Part shown: piece after piece, positions 25,864 through 35,594 of the stretch
Position numbering within the stretch: the stretch's first letter is position 1
How the letters are laid out: every line of letters begins with the position of its first letter
Assembly: GCF_003605645.1 (NCBI RefSeq)
Contig: NZ_QVMU01000017.1
Location: 1-64,000 of the forward strand
Length of the DNA: 64,000 nucleotides
Direction: 5' to 3'
Source of the DNA: Vibrio sinensis
GTDB taxonomy: Bacteria; Pseudomonadota; Gammaproteobacteria; Enterobacterales; Vibrionaceae
The notes under the pieces: model-generated
What the model was told of the DNA's origin: nothing
What the model saw: the letters and a program-made list of their open reading frames with translations, nothing else
Database searches by the model: none
Translations under genes and position numbers: made by a program

Positions 25864-25883
25864 AGAGCCGCAAAAGCGGCTCT
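25864..25883 (-). terminator. Terminator of the amino-sugar operon
   Basis: AGAGCCGC-AAAA-GCGGCTCT is a perfect 8-bp stem. The minus-strand 3' flank is TTTTTA, so it terminates the hexosaminidase end of the operon. The stem matches the terminator modules at 24.7 and 37.9 kb, but the flanks differ. Confidence 0.85.
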
Positions 25884-25913
25884 CAATGGTTCGGTTGTTG
25901 ATCGAATTAAGAA

Positions 25914-27575
25914 TTAACGCTCATTCGATAGACGATCAAGCAGTATCTCAATCTTGTGATTACGGTATTCGTTCAGAACTTCGATTTCTGAATCGTATAG
26001 CGCACCGCTGAAAGAGTCTTCAAAACGTTCGTTCAACTCTTCGCCCTTCTTTAATAGTGCTTCTAGCATTTTAACTGCTGTATTACGATCTTTGCGCATG
26101 AATTCATCTGACTGTACCCAGCCTTGAATCACACGGAAGTTCAGCCAGAATTCACGTAGGTCCAACTGTAGTAAGTAGTGAGAGAACTCTTCTTCATTGA
26201 TCGTAGGGACGATCTGTTTCAGTTGAGCTTGTAACTCCCTCACTTTATCTAGCGTCACTTGTGCTAATTGACGCTGTTCTTCAGTTAGGCCTTTAACGCC
26301 TGACAATTTAACAGAGCCCACTACCACTTTGTTATTCATCACTTCAGAACTCAGAATCTTCCAAAGATTTGTTGCTTCTGCCGCGGTCAAACCGAAACGC
26401 TCTTTCGCGTATTGACGAGTAAAGCCCTTCACCTTGATTGGCTCTTCTTGTTCTATCGCCGTAATAAATGCTGATGTACTCATGCGGAACGCATCGTTAG
26501 GGTACGAATGCGGATACACCTGACGGATTGGGTAGATTTCAACCGTTTCAACCTCACCACTGAACCAGTTATAACCATATTCACCTGACGTTGACCATGA
26601 GGTCAGTACCATACCTGTATATCCTGCCTTTTTCGCTTCAGGAATATAATCAGCCATGTTGTTCAGATGTTTTTCCCATGAGTTGCTATGGTAATCATCT
26701 GGGCCCGAACGAATCGAAGGCGCCCCCCAAAACTGAAGATCGTACTGCTTGATTAAATCGCGAGGATCCGAGCCGAAACGATCAAAGTCCCAACCGTAGT
26801 TCCAGTCGATGTAGATCACATTCTTCGGCATATCTTTGATAGCTTCTGGATGTTTTAGAATCATATCAGCCCAGATAAGAGGCGTTTTACCGCGCTCAGT
26901 AACGATTTCAGCAATCATCTTCATGTAGTCAACGTAGATCTTTGATTTACCGGCTTCTTCGCCCAAATCACCCCAAGCATCTTGGCAGTTTTTACAGTCA
27001 AGAAGACGCGTTTCATCCCCCCCAATGTGCACGTATTCAGAGTTGTGTGTTGAGAACATATCATCGAAAAGTTCTTCAAACAGATCTCTTGCTGCATCTA
27101 GTCTTGTTGGATCAATTTGAGAAAGCTGTCTTGCGTCTGCTCGTAGATAGGCATAACGCTCATGCATTAAGATATATTCAGCATGGCCAAAGTTTTGCTG
27201 AAGTGGGATAACATCAAGACCTAAGCCATCACTATACTCAATAAACTCTTTCACTTCTTTACGTGTGTAAGCATATTGATTCGATATAATGCTATGCTTC
27301 TTGTATGGGTAAGACGCTTCCCATTCCATGATAATCGTATTGAAGCCTAAAGAAGCGACCTCTTTTGCCATCGCTTTTAACGCTTCAATCGGCATCACTT
27401 GGACACGAAAATCAACGTGATAAGCCACAACCGGCTCTTCGTTAGCATTCTTCTCAACTTGCTCATTTGCTATCGAGCCTTGAGAAGCACAAAGTAACAT
27501 GGTTCCTAAAATAGAAAGACGACTACGTTTAAACCAAGAGAGTCCAGATTGACTCCGTTTATTACGTTTAAGCAT
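25914..27575 (-). CDS. Secreted family 20 glycoside hydrolase (beta-N-acetylhexosaminidase)
   Basis: A 553-residue precursor. A basic N-region and hydrophobic core (RLSILGTMLLCASQGSIA) form a signal peptide, so it acts in the periplasm or outside. The GH20 TIM barrel begins around residue 50. HIGGDE supplies the catalytic Asp187-Glu188 pair that drives substrate-assisted removal of terminal GlcNAc or GalNAc. The N-terminal GH20b-like domain is missing, as in hexosaminidase D-like enzymes, and a helical C-terminal region of about 150 residues follows. The ATG with AAGGAATACAAAC is chosen over one nine codons upstream that overlaps uxuA. Last gene of the operon. Confidence 0.88.
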   Translation of the reverse strand: MLKRNKRSQSGLSWFKRSRLSILGTMLLCASQGSIANEQVEKNANEEPVVAYHVDFRVQVMPIEALKAMAKEVASLGFNTIIMEWEASYPYKKHSIISNQYAYTRKEVKEFIEYSDGLGLDVIPLQQNFGHAEYILMHERYAYLRADARQLSQIDPTRLDAARDLFEELFDDMFSTHNSEYVHIGGDETRLLDCKNCQDAWGDLGEEAGKSKIYVDYMKMIAEIVTERGKTPLIWADMILKHPEAIKDMPKNVIYIDWNYGWDFDRFGSDPRDLIKQYDLQFWGAPSIRSGPDDYHSNSWEKHLNNMADYIPEAKKAGYTGMVLTSWSTSGEYGYNWFSGEVETVEIYPIRQVYPHSYPNDAFRMSTSAFITAIEQEEPIKVKGFTRQYAKERFGLTAAEATNLWKILSSEVMNNKVVVGSVKLSGVKGLTEEQRQLAQVTLDKVRELQAQLKQIVPTINEEEFSHYLLQLDLREFWLNFRVIQGWVQSDEFMRKDRNTAVKMLEALLKKGEELNERFEDSFSGALYDSEIEVLNEYRNHKIEILLDRLSNER

Positions 27576-27594
27576 GTTTGTATTCCTTACAAAA

Positions 27595-28779
27595 CTAGTC
27601 ATTGAAAAAAGCGCGTTTTAATCCCAGTTCGAGACCTCGAACTTCTGCTAATCCTTTAAGACGACCGATCGCAGAGTAGCCCGGATTGGTTTTTTTATTT
27701 AAATCGTCAAGCATTTGATGACCATGATCTGGGCGCATTGGGATCTTACGTACATCACCAGTTTGCTCTCGGCGTTGCTCTTCTTTAAGCAGAGCCTTAA
27801 CCACGCCATACATGTCAACATCGCCTTCTAAATGCGCCGCTTCATGGAAACTTTTCGCATTTTCTTCGCGTTGAGTAGAACGAAGATGAGTGAAGTAAAT
27901 ACGCTCGCCGTGTTTCTCGATCATGCTGATTAAGTCGTTGTCGCCACGTACACCGTAAGAACCAGTACACATGGTTAAGCCGTTTTTCGGGCTAGGAACG
28001 TTTTCAGTTAGCCAATCGATATCTTCGATGGTTGAAACAATGCGAGGTAGACCAAGAATCGGACGCGGTGGATCGTCTGGATGTACGGCCATCTTGATGT
28101 TTTCTTCTTCACACACTGTCATAATTTCATTTAAGAAATACACCATGTGCTCACGCAATTTGTTTTTATTAATCCCTGCGTAACGATCTAATTGCGCTTG
28201 GAACGCTTCAAGCGTGTAACCTTCTTCCGCACCAGGTAGACCTGCGATAATATTCGCGGTTAGCTGCTCAATTTGTGCGTCAGTCATTGCATTATAGTAA
28301 GCTTGTGCTTCTGTTTGCTCTGCTCCGGTGTAATCTGCTTGTGCACCAGGGCGCTTAAGAATGTGCAGTTCAAAAGCGGCGAATGCGATTTGGTCAAAGC
28401 GTAACGCTTTTGAGCCATCCGCCATTTGGTATTCAAGGTCAGTACGCGTCCAATCCAGTACTGGCATGAAGTTATAACAAACGGTATCAATACCACATTG
28501 AGCAAGGTTGCGTAGAGTTTGCTTGTAGTTATCAATCCAAAGTTGGTAATCACCGCTTTGTGTTTTGATTTCTTCGTGAACAGGCACACTCTCCACAACT
28601 GACCAACTGAGGCCTTTTGCTTCAATCATCGCTTTACGTGTAAGAATTTCTTCTTTTGACCAAATCTGACCATTTGGTATGTGGTGTAAAGCGTTTACAA
28701 TTCCAGTGGCACCAGCCTGACGAATATCATCCAATGATACTGAGTCGTTAGGGCCATACCAACGCCATGTTTGTTCCAT
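27595..28779 (-). CDS. uxuA: Mannonate dehydratase
   Basis: A 394-residue UxuA-family TIM barrel that dehydrates D-mannonate to 2-keto-3-deoxygluconate. Supporting blocks are WRWYGPNDSVSLDDIRQAGATG, CYNFMPVLDWTRTD, HPDDPPRPILGLPRI, the CTGSYGVRGDND loop and MRPDHGHQM, which carry the metal-binding Cys and His residues. Full length for the family (E. coli 394). It is unusual to find it in an amino-sugar operon without uxaC, uxuB, kdgK or kdgA. Either the substrate contains hexuronic acid, or this paralogue acts on a related aldonate (inference). It sits between the SIS and GH20 genes. Confidence 0.9.
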   Translation of the reverse strand: MEQTWRWYGPNDSVSLDDIRQAGATGIVNALHHIPNGQIWSKEEILTRKAMIEAKGLSWSVVESVPVHEEIKTQSGDYQLWIDNYKQTLRNLAQCGIDTVCYNFMPVLDWTRTDLEYQMADGSKALRFDQIAFAAFELHILKRPGAQADYTGAEQTEAQAYYNAMTDAQIEQLTANIIAGLPGAEEGYTLEAFQAQLDRYAGINKNKLREHMVYFLNEIMTVCEEENIKMAVHPDDPPRPILGLPRIVSTIEDIDWLTENVPSPKNGLTMCTGSYGVRGDNDLISMIEKHGERIYFTHLRSTQREENAKSFHEAAHLEGDVDMYGVVKALLKEEQRREQTGDVRKIPMRPDHGHQMLDDLNKKTNPGYSAIGRLKGLAEVRGLELGLKRAFFND

Positions 28780-28814
28780 AATTTTCTCTCTTAATAAGAC
28801 AGTTGTGTCGGTGA

Positions 28815-29567
28815 TTAAAGTAGTCGGATTCGGTCTTTAAAGCGGGTGATGAACTGTTGATTCCACGCATCGCCACCGGTCGCATTACCACTTTTCCAAA
28901 TCGGTGGTTCAATGCCTTGTTTCGCCAGTAGGTTTACTGTTTCAATCACAAGCGCATTCAGAATGAACGAGTTGGCGAAAGTCGACATTGCCGCCACTTT
29001 TTGGCTAATCCCGTCAATTTCAACTACTGCGTCACCAACTTGCACTTTGCAATCCAGTACGATATCTGCCACTTCAAATAGATTCTGCTTGCTTGGATGG
29101 CGTGCAGGGTGATCAAGCGGAGTCTGCTGAGCATGCTGCACTGACGTCACAGCAATAACGGTCAGTCCTTTCTTTTTCGCTTCAAGCGCAATATCCAGAA
29201 CCGCCGCATTAATGCCATACGCGTTGATCAGCAATAGCACTTCACCCGCTTGCAAATTGTGGTTACTTACCACAATTTTGCCGTAATCAGGCAGACGTTC
29301 GATTGCCATTGAGCGCAGTGCGCCATTGGTCAACAATGTACCTTCATCAATGATTGGGTTGATATGCATCAACCCACCCGCGCGGAAGAAAATCTCTTGT
29401 GTAGCGAGATTTGAGTGGCCACCAGCGGCAGCCACATGAATGATTTTATCTTGGGCGATTTGCTCACTCAGCAGAGCTGCAGATTGCAAAATCGCATCGT
29501 ATTCCGTGGTTTGGATTTGCTCCAAATGCGCGGTAATACTCTGTAAATAGTCAGATGTTAAACTCAT
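28815..29567 (-). CDS. SIS-domain sugar-phosphate isomerase-like protein (UPF0309 type)
   Basis: A 250-residue SIS-domain protein. HVAAAGGHSNLATQEIFFRAGG and INAYGINAAVLDIALEAKKKGLTVIAVTS form the phosphosugar-binding fold, and the C-terminal SGNATGGDAWNQQF matches the UPF0309/DUF2529 group. It probably binds or isomerises an amino-sugar phosphate; the reaction is not established for this group. The ATG lies 6 bp after the nagA stop, so it is co-translated in the same operon. Confidence 0.8.
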   Translation of the reverse strand: MSLTSDYLQSITAHLEQIQTTEYDAILQSAALLSEQIAQDKIIHVAAAGGHSNLATQEIFFRAGGLMHINPIIDEGTLLTNGALRSMAIERLPDYGKIVVSNHNLQAGEVLLLINAYGINAAVLDIALEAKKKGLTVIAVTSVQHAQQTPLDHPARHPSKQNLFEVADIVLDCKVQVGDAVVEIDGISQKVAAMSTFANSFILNALVIETVNLLAKQGIEPPIWKSGNATGGDAWNQQFITRFKDRIRLL

Positions 29568-29573
29568 CGTTTA

Positions 29574-30722
29574 TTAAGCAGTGTACACTGCCTCTCCCGC
29601 TAGTATCGTTTTCGCCACGCTCAAGATACCGTCACGTTTCTCAAGCTCAACCAAATCAGCACGTTGGCCGACAGCCAAGTGACCACGTCGTGATAGATCC
29701 ATAAATTGCGCAGGTGCTGCACTGGCTTTATCCCAAGCACTTTCTACATCCAGCAAGTTCGCGCGAGTTAGGTAGTTGATGCAATCCAACACAGATTTCG
29801 CAGAACCTGCGAGAAGCTCATCGTTGCTCGCGAGGTGTAGTTTGCCTTCTTCTGTCAGGATGACATCACCGCCGATATGAGTCTGGTAGCGACCCGGCTT
29901 CATACCCCCAAACGCTGTGGTATCACTGGTTAAGATCACTTGATCTTGTTTCGCTTTCAAAATTACTTTGATAACTGCAGGTGGAAGGTGAAAACCATCC
30001 GCGATAATCGCAGTCCATAGATTGTCTTCTGCCAGTTGCTGCCAAATGTAGTTATGGTGACGGTGGATCTGTAAGTCACAGCCATTACCAAGATGCGTTG
30101 ACATTGTCGCGCCTAATTGTACAGCGTGTGCGATCTGCATAGGCGTAGCAGCCGAGTGACCAATAGACACTTTGATGTTATTAGCAACACAGTACTCAAT
30201 GGTTTCTGCCAATCCCTGTTCCCACTCAGGGGACAAGGTCAGAATACGCAGCTGATCTTGTGACTCTTGGTGCCATTTCTTAATCAACTCAACGTTTGGC
30301 GCTTGAACATAATCACGATTGTGAGCACCACGAGGGCCGTCATTTGGTGAAATAAACGGACCTTCTAAGTGGTAACCAAGCAGACATTGATCAAGACGTG
30401 AGTCACTGCCTCTCAATAACTGGAAGGTTTGGAATAATTTGCAAATATTCTCATCACTGTTAGTAATCACTGTTGGGTAGTAACCCGTTACGCCATTACT
30501 AAGCATTGCTTCGGTAGCGTGGATCAAGTCGGTTTTATTTAGGGGTAGCGTATTAAAATCCACCCCTGCAAAACCGTTCACTTGTAAGTCTAAAAGACCC
30601 GGTGCGATGTATGGCAAGCTACTAGTATCTTGAGTGTCTAGTGACTCAACCGCCGTAATCATGCCCGCTTCTGTAATCAGTTTCACAGGCAGCTCAGCAA
30701 GTGTTTTACCTTCAAAAATCAT
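29574..30722 (-). CDS. nagA: N-acetylglucosamine-6-phosphate deacetylase
   Basis: A 382-residue amidohydrolase that removes the acetyl group from GlcNAc-6-phosphate. Visible marks are GLLDLQVNGFAGVDF, the metal-site HLEGPFIS, VSIGHSAA, THLGNG, ADGFHLPP and the catalytic aspartate in LTSDTTAF. The HLGNG version replaces the usual HLYNAM, a variant found in some NagA-like proteins. The ATG overlaps the nagB stop in ATGA, giving translational coupling, and GGAGCGG precedes it. Confidence 0.88.
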   Translation of the reverse strand: MIFEGKTLAELPVKLITEAGMITAVESLDTQDTSSLPYIAPGLLDLQVNGFAGVDFNTLPLNKTDLIHATEAMLSNGVTGYYPTVITNSDENICKLFQTFQLLRGSDSRLDQCLLGYHLEGPFISPNDGPRGAHNRDYVQAPNVELIKKWHQESQDQLRILTLSPEWEQGLAETIEYCVANNIKVSIGHSAATPMQIAHAVQLGATMSTHLGNGCDLQIHRHHNYIWQQLAEDNLWTAIIADGFHLPPAVIKVILKAKQDQVILTSDTTAFGGMKPGRYQTHIGGDVILTEEGKLHLASNDELLAGSAKSVLDCINYLTRANLLDVESAWDKASAAPAQFMDLSRRGHLAVGQRADLVELEKRDGILSVAKTILAGEAVYTA

Positions 30723-31489
30723 AGTAGATCCGCTCCTGAATCTTTATCTAGGAATAGCGCAGCGCTCGCATGATTTCTTAGAATTGACGCCGGTAGATCT
30801 TCGTTGATATCACCATTAATCATGGTTGTGATCGCTTGACGTTTCGTTGGTGCAGGTACGATACATACCATATGTTTTGCGCTCACAAGCGTTGGGATTG
30901 TTAACGTAAGCGCGAACTCAGGAACGCTATCAAAGTCAGCAAAACAGCCGTCGTTCACTTGCTGTTGACGACACTGAGTATCAAGTTGAACCTTTTTAAC
31001 CACTTCTTTGTCATTAAAATCTGCCACCCATGGGTCGTTAAATGCAATGTGACCATTTTCACCAACGCCTAGACACACAAGATCGATTGGCGCTTCTTGC
31101 AGTAGTGCACTGTAACGTTGACACTCTTCTGCGCTGTCTTTGGCATCAATATTGATGAAGTTTGCCGCGTGTGGTTTAACATCATCGAGTAGCGATTGTT
31201 TAATAAAATGGCTGAATGCTTGTGGTGCGCCCGTCGGCAGACCAATATACTCATCCATGTGGAATGCCGTCACTTTTGACCAATCAATTTGGCCAGAACG
31301 CTTCAGGTAAGCCAGAAATTCGTTTTGTGATGGTGCAGATGCAAAGATAATGCGAATCGAATCTTGTTCATTTTGCAGTTTAACTAATAACTCTTCCGTG
31401 TATTTAGCTGCTGCTTGGCCCATCGCATCGCGTGTTTCATACACTTGGTAATTCAATTGATCTTTTTTATTGTTGATAAGTAAAGTCAT
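30719..31489 (-). CDS. nagB: Glucosamine-6-phosphate deaminase
   Basis: A 256-residue NagB-family enzyme that converts glucosamine-6-phosphate to fructose-6-phosphate and ammonia. FHMDEYIGLP carries the catalytic aspartate region and LVCLGVGENGHIAFNDP the histidine block. It is about ten residues shorter than E. coli NagB, with a different C-terminus, so allosteric control by GlcNAc-6-P is uncertain. It is one base from the preceding hydrolase gene and overlaps nagA by four bases. Confidence 0.88.
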   Translation of the reverse strand: MTLLINNKKDQLNYQVYETRDAMGQAAAKYTEELLVKLQNEQDSIRIIFASAPSQNEFLAYLKRSGQIDWSKVTAFHMDEYIGLPTGAPQAFSHFIKQSLLDDVKPHAANFINIDAKDSAEECQRYSALLQEAPIDLVCLGVGENGHIAFNDPWVADFNDKEVVKKVQLDTQCRQQQVNDGCFADFDSVPEFALTLTIPTLVSAKHMVCIVPAPTKRQAITTMINGDINEDLPASILRNHASAALFLDKDSGADLL

Positions 31490-31490
31490 G

Positions 31491-32777
31491 TTATTTCTCT
31501 AAAATTAAGTTAGCTAGCGCGAGCTTTAAACTAGTTTCGACCGTTTGATCAAACGTCGAAGGTAAATAAAAGTAGTAAGAAGACAAATCCGCTTCATACC
31601 CACCTTGGTTAATTTGTTCTGCGGTAGCGATATAGCCAATCATCCCGTTGCTATACCCTACTGCGAGCGCTTCAGAGTCTATGCTTTCGGTAATGTAACG
31701 CTGATACTCGTTGACGACTTCTGCGTTAATCGTGACCAATTTGATCACATCACAAATATTCAACCAACCAAGCTTCACTGGGTGTGTGCTTGGTGTTGTG
31801 GAATTGTCCTCTGATGCCTTTTCCAATCGAATGAGCTGCTGCTCTGCCCATTCAAAATGAATATCGTCCGGGGCAAAATCTGCTTGGTAATTCGTTAGTT
31901 GCTCTGCGGTGAAGCGACGCGCTAACGGCAAATCAACCGTCTCTTCCCGGTAACAGCATGTCGCAGTTGGGATACGCTCAATACTGGTAGTCAGCGCAGC
32001 TAAATAATTGTTTGCCAGCTGCTTTCCTAGTTGAGCTACATCGCCAAAATCTCCGCGGTAAAATTGATTAGATCGACTTAAATTCGGTCGAATATCACCA
32101 CAAAACCCTTGCAAGAACAGGCAGACCGCATTGGGGTAGTTTTGCTCTATTACATCACTGACCACACCTGGATATTCGCCAGATAAGGAGTTTTCAGCAC
32201 TGATCGTCGGATGGCAATGGTTATGCACCATCAACGCTTTCACTTGCCCGCTAAGGCTAACAAATTGCCAAATGTGTGCGCTATTATCAAACGCCACATT
32301 TGGGTTTGGAGCCATCTCAACACAGCCTTGGGCATTAACCACACGGCGATGCACACCAAAATCACAAGTACTACGTGCACTTCTGATTTGCGCTGGCTCT
32401 TGGTTATGTTGCGCTTTGAGTAGCGCCTCTATCACCCACTCAACCAGCGTTTGGCAATAATCATGATTGACTTCACCAAGGCGCGGAGAGTGACCATATT
32501 CGGTTTGAAAACTCGAATGGCTGTGGGTGGCACAAATTTGCACATTTAAATGCTTTAATTGCGGATGAGAAGCAGCACGTTGACGAATCTCTTTTGTCAC
32601 TGCCTCACCAACAAATAGTAACTCCAAGCTAACGATCGCTACCGACTGATTCAGCACCAGACAACGGCAATGGATCGGCATTGCAACACGCTTATATTCG
32701 CCAACTCGAAAATCAAAGCCACCAAGTGGCATTGGATCGACTGGCGTAATGTAAATTTTGCTGCAACCCACTAACAT
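31491..32777 (-). CDS. Neutral ceramidase-like hydrolase (cytoplasmic)
   Basis: A 428-residue protein related to the N-terminal domain of neutral/alkaline non-lysosomal ceramidases. Putative metal ligands lie in CATHSHSS, VHNHCHPT and a later GYSNGMIGYIATAEQ loop (YSNGxxGY is typical). It has no signal peptide, so it acts in the cytoplasm. Many bacterial carbohydrate operons encode such proteins with no known reaction; an amidase or deacetylase on an imported amino sugar is plausible here (inference). It overlaps the epimerase gene by 7 bp and precedes nagB by one base. Confidence 0.75.
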   Translation of the reverse strand: MLVGCSKIYITPVDPMPLGGFDFRVGEYKRVAMPIHCRCLVLNQSVAIVSLELLFVGEAVTKEIRQRAASHPQLKHLNVQICATHSHSSFQTEYGHSPRLGEVNHDYCQTLVEWVIEALLKAQHNQEPAQIRSARSTCDFGVHRRVVNAQGCVEMAPNPNVAFDNSAHIWQFVSLSGQVKALMVHNHCHPTISAENSLSGEYPGVVSDVIEQNYPNAVCLFLQGFCGDIRPNLSRSNQFYRGDFGDVAQLGKQLANNYLAALTTSIERIPTATCCYREETVDLPLARRFTAEQLTNYQADFAPDDIHFEWAEQQLIRLEKASEDNSTTPSTHPVKLGWLNICDVIKLVTINAEVVNEYQRYITESIDSEALAVGYSNGMIGYIATAEQINQGGYEADLSSYYFYLPSTFDQTVETSLKLALANLILEK

Positions 32778-34063
32778 TGCGCTTCCTTCTCTACTTGCGA
32801 TTCAGAGGCAAATAGTGACACCATCAATTGCAAGTTACGCATAATGTGGAACGGATCTTTAACTGGTAAGGCAACCACTTTATCCAGCGGCTTACCTTGG
32901 CGGTCACGAATCTGTGTCCACTCACCAAATTCAGCATTTGGGAAAGTCGACAACACATAGTGTGCCGTTTGCTCATACATAGAGAACAAAGCTTCATCGC
33001 CACTTAGCTTGTAGGTTAAAAGCAAGGTATAGAGTGCTTCAGAATGCACCCACCAAATCTTGGTATCCCAAGTATCCAGCACTAAATTCTCATAAGGATC
33101 GTTCCCTAATAGATCACCACTAGGCTGGGTGCCTTGTCGCGAGGTATAACGGTATAACCCTAAATATTCTTTATCCCACCCCAGCGTCCACATCATTTTT
33201 GTGATAGTAACAATCTTTGTTAGGTAGTCAGGTAACTGGCCTAACAAGCTTGCCGCTTCAACACAAAACCACATGTTCTCCAAGGTGTGACCTGGCGTGA
33301 CATGTTGTGCCAGCAAAGTTGTATGATTCTCTTTCGCGGTGCGCATTTCGAAAGGAATTAGTGAATCCGAATCATGAAAGTCGTTAAAAATACGCTCTAA
33401 GCTCGTTTGACACGCGGCTTTCAGCACTGCCAATTGAGGGTGTTGATATTTGATGGCGTAGCGCAGTAATTCATTGATTACGCCAAGAGTAATCATTTCA
33501 AATGCATAGGGCTCAAAGCCCTCTGCAGCTGGATAAGGTTCACTACGAACCTTACCGCTATTAAGACGAGCTCGAATGCTCTGATAAAGCGTCATTGCCT
33601 TTTCAAAATATGAAGCTTCACCAGCAACATAGGCATACTCACAAAATCCCATTACAACAAAACAATCGGCATAGAATGAAGTATCAAAGCCTGCACCTGG
33701 TACTTGTTCTTTTTTGTCACCTTGTTCGGTGAGAACAAAGCTGCAGTGGCCGTTTTCAAGAAATACATGATTATCAAGAAACTCAGCAGTTAACTTTGCA
33801 TGGGCCAAATATTCGTTTGCATTTCCTTCCAGCTGACCTTGTTGAATCAAATAAGCTTGTCGACACCAGTTCCATAAAAAGCGTCCTTGTGACCACGTGA
33901 ACTTATCATGGCTTAATAACAATGAACCCTCGTTATTAAAGCAGGTGAAAACACCGCCATGTTTTTCATCAATGGCAGCCTGCCAGAAAGGAAGAACATT
34001 ATTGACCAACTCTTCGAGCCATTGGCTTGCGACCGTGTGTAAGGAATTTTGTGAGCAATTCAT
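32771..34063 (-). CDS. AGE-family epimerase/isomerase (N-acylglucosamine 2-epimerase-like)
   Basis: A 430-residue (alpha/alpha)6-barrel protein. It shows FWQAAIDEKHGGVFTCFNNEG, KFTWSQGRFLWNWCR, PGHTLENMWFCVEAA and WDTKIWWVHSEALYTLLL, the histidine and glutamate positions characteristic of AGE enzymes. These interconvert N-acyl-D-glucosamine and N-acyl-D-mannosamine or free mannose-type sugars. In this operon it probably converts the imported sugar into a form that NagA/NagB can use (inference). It begins one base after the symporter stop. Confidence 0.82.
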   Translation of the reverse strand: MNCSQNSLHTVASQWLEELVNNVLPFWQAAIDEKHGGVFTCFNNEGSLLLSHDKFTWSQGRFLWNWCRQAYLIQQGQLEGNANEYLAHAKLTAEFLDNHVFLENGHCSFVLTEQGDKKEQVPGAGFDTSFYADCFVVMGFCEYAYVAGEASYFEKAMTLYQSIRARLNSGKVRSEPYPAAEGFEPYAFEMITLGVINELLRYAIKYQHPQLAVLKAACQTSLERIFNDFHDSDSLIPFEMRTAKENHTTLLAQHVTPGHTLENMWFCVEAASLLGQLPDYLTKIVTITKMMWTLGWDKEYLGLYRYTSRQGTQPSGDLLGNDPYENLVLDTWDTKIWWVHSEALYTLLLTYKLSGDEALFSMYEQTAHYVLSTFPNAEFGEWTQIRDRQGKPLDKVVALPVKDPFHIMRNLQLMVSLFASESQVEKEAQC

Positions 34064-34064
34064 C

Positions 34065-35594
34065 TTATTTACTCTCTGCTAGATCTAGCTTCACTTTCGC
34101 TTCGACTTCTATGTCATCACGGCTTAGTTTCACCATCAATTCTTCGATTTCTGGTTTCACTTTAAACTTACGATTGTAAAGAGCAGCAAGGCTGAAGAAT
34201 GTAAGCGAGCAGATTACTGGACCACCCACTGAAAGTGCCATTGATGGGTCTTCAACGAAGAGACGAGTGAAGACAAATACCGATAGACCTATAGCCATTG
34301 AGCCAAGAGCTGACTTCGGACCACAGTGTTTGTAGAACGGTAGTAGACCTAATACCATTGGGATTGACGCAGGACCGATCAAGCCCCCGAACCATACGAT
34401 GATCAAACCTATAATGCCGCCAAAGTAGTCTTTGTTAAGCGCGATTAAGATAGTAGCGAGTGTAAAAGTGAATGTTACTGTACGAGCCACTTTTAGTGGG
34501 GTTTCGCCATTCTCATTCTTAAATTTCTTGCTGATTAGTGGCAAGATATCGCGAGATAATACAGAGCTGATTGCGTTTGCATCTGATGCTACCATTGAAA
34601 GCGTTGCAGCAAACATTGAAGCTAGAACCACACCTACAGCGCCGGCTGGTAAGTATTGTACTGTCATCATGGAGTAGACTTGAGTTTGGTCAGCAACTGC
34701 TAGATCTGGGAGCAAAATTGGTGCTGCCCACATAGGTGCAAATAGCAACAATGGCCAAATTAGGTAAAGAACTGATGACAACACCATTGCTTTACGCGCA
34801 TGACGACCCGTTGGAGAAGCAATGAAGCGTGATGCAAGGTTCCAAGTCCCCCCTGTGTAGCTTAGGAAGATAACCACACTGAAACTGATGAAGAACAATG
34901 GTGAATATTCACTGTTAAACCAGTTGCCGTGGCCTGCTGGTAGTCTGTCCCACATTGAGATATAGTTTGTACCCACTTCACCTAATTGCTGTTGAATGAT
35001 GAAGAACATCGCCAAACCGGCTGCAACTTGCACTAAGAATTGGAAGAAGTCATTCATTGTGTCAGCCCATAGACCACCAACTGTCACATAAAGCATTGCT
35101 ATAAAGCCAGCAATCAAGATTCCGTAGTGAATTGGCACACCAGCAAAACCGTATAACAATACACCGATCGCTGCATATTTACCGGCTGTATCTAGAAGTT
35201 TTAGTAGCACACCTAACCAAGCAATAACTTGCTGAGTTTTCGTATCATAACGAAGGCGAAGATATTCCGTCGGTGATTGAATATTAAGAGCTTTGCGTAA
35301 ACGAGCCCAACGAGGCACAACTAACCAGGCACCAACAAAACATGCAAGTGCAACGTTTAATGCCCACCAGATATAAAGGTTAAAACCGGTTGAATAGGCA
35401 ATTGCAGCGTAACCTGTGAATACTACGCCTGAGTAACCTGATACGTGGTGTGAAACCCCAGCTAGCCACCAAGGCAAGCCACCACCTGCCACATAGAAGT
35501 CATTGGATCCTTTAATTTTTCGATAGGCGTTTAGGCCTATGCCTATCATAACTAAGAAAAAAGCTACCAGAGCTAACCAGTCAAGCCATTGCAT
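34065..35594 (-). CDS. Sodium:solute symporter (SSS family), likely sugar transporter
   Basis: A 509-residue SSS/SGLT-type transporter with about 13-14 membrane segments. Family marks are DFYVAGGGLPWWLAGVSHHVSGYSG near the N-terminus, LRLRYDTKTQQ, and ASMFAATLSMVASDANAISSVLSRDI. It is the first gene of the eight-gene operon and would import the free amino sugar or disaccharide with Na+, which fits a marine organism. The ATG follows AAAGGAATGACACT. A palindromic operator candidate lies about 90 bp upstream. Confidence 0.88.
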   Translation of the reverse strand: MQWLDWLALVAFFLVMIGIGLNAYRKIKGSNDFYVAGGGLPWWLAGVSHHVSGYSGVVFTGYAAIAYSTGFNLYIWWALNVALACFVGAWLVVPRWARLRKALNIQSPTEYLRLRYDTKTQQVIAWLGVLLKLLDTAGKYAAIGVLLYGFAGVPIHYGILIAGFIAMLYVTVGGLWADTMNDFFQFLVQVAAGLAMFFIIQQQLGEVGTNYISMWDRLPAGHGNWFNSEYSPLFFISFSVVIFLSYTGGTWNLASRFIASPTGRHARKAMVLSSVLYLIWPLLLFAPMWAAPILLPDLAVADQTQVYSMMTVQYLPAGAVGVVLASMFAATLSMVASDANAISSVLSRDILPLISKKFKNENGETPLKVARTVTFTFTLATILIALNKDYFGGIIGLIIVWFGGLIGPASIPMVLGLLPFYKHCGPKSALGSMAIGLSVFVFTRLFVEDPSMALSVGGPVICSLTFFSLAALYNRKFKVKPEIEELMVKLSRDDIEVEAKVKLDLAESK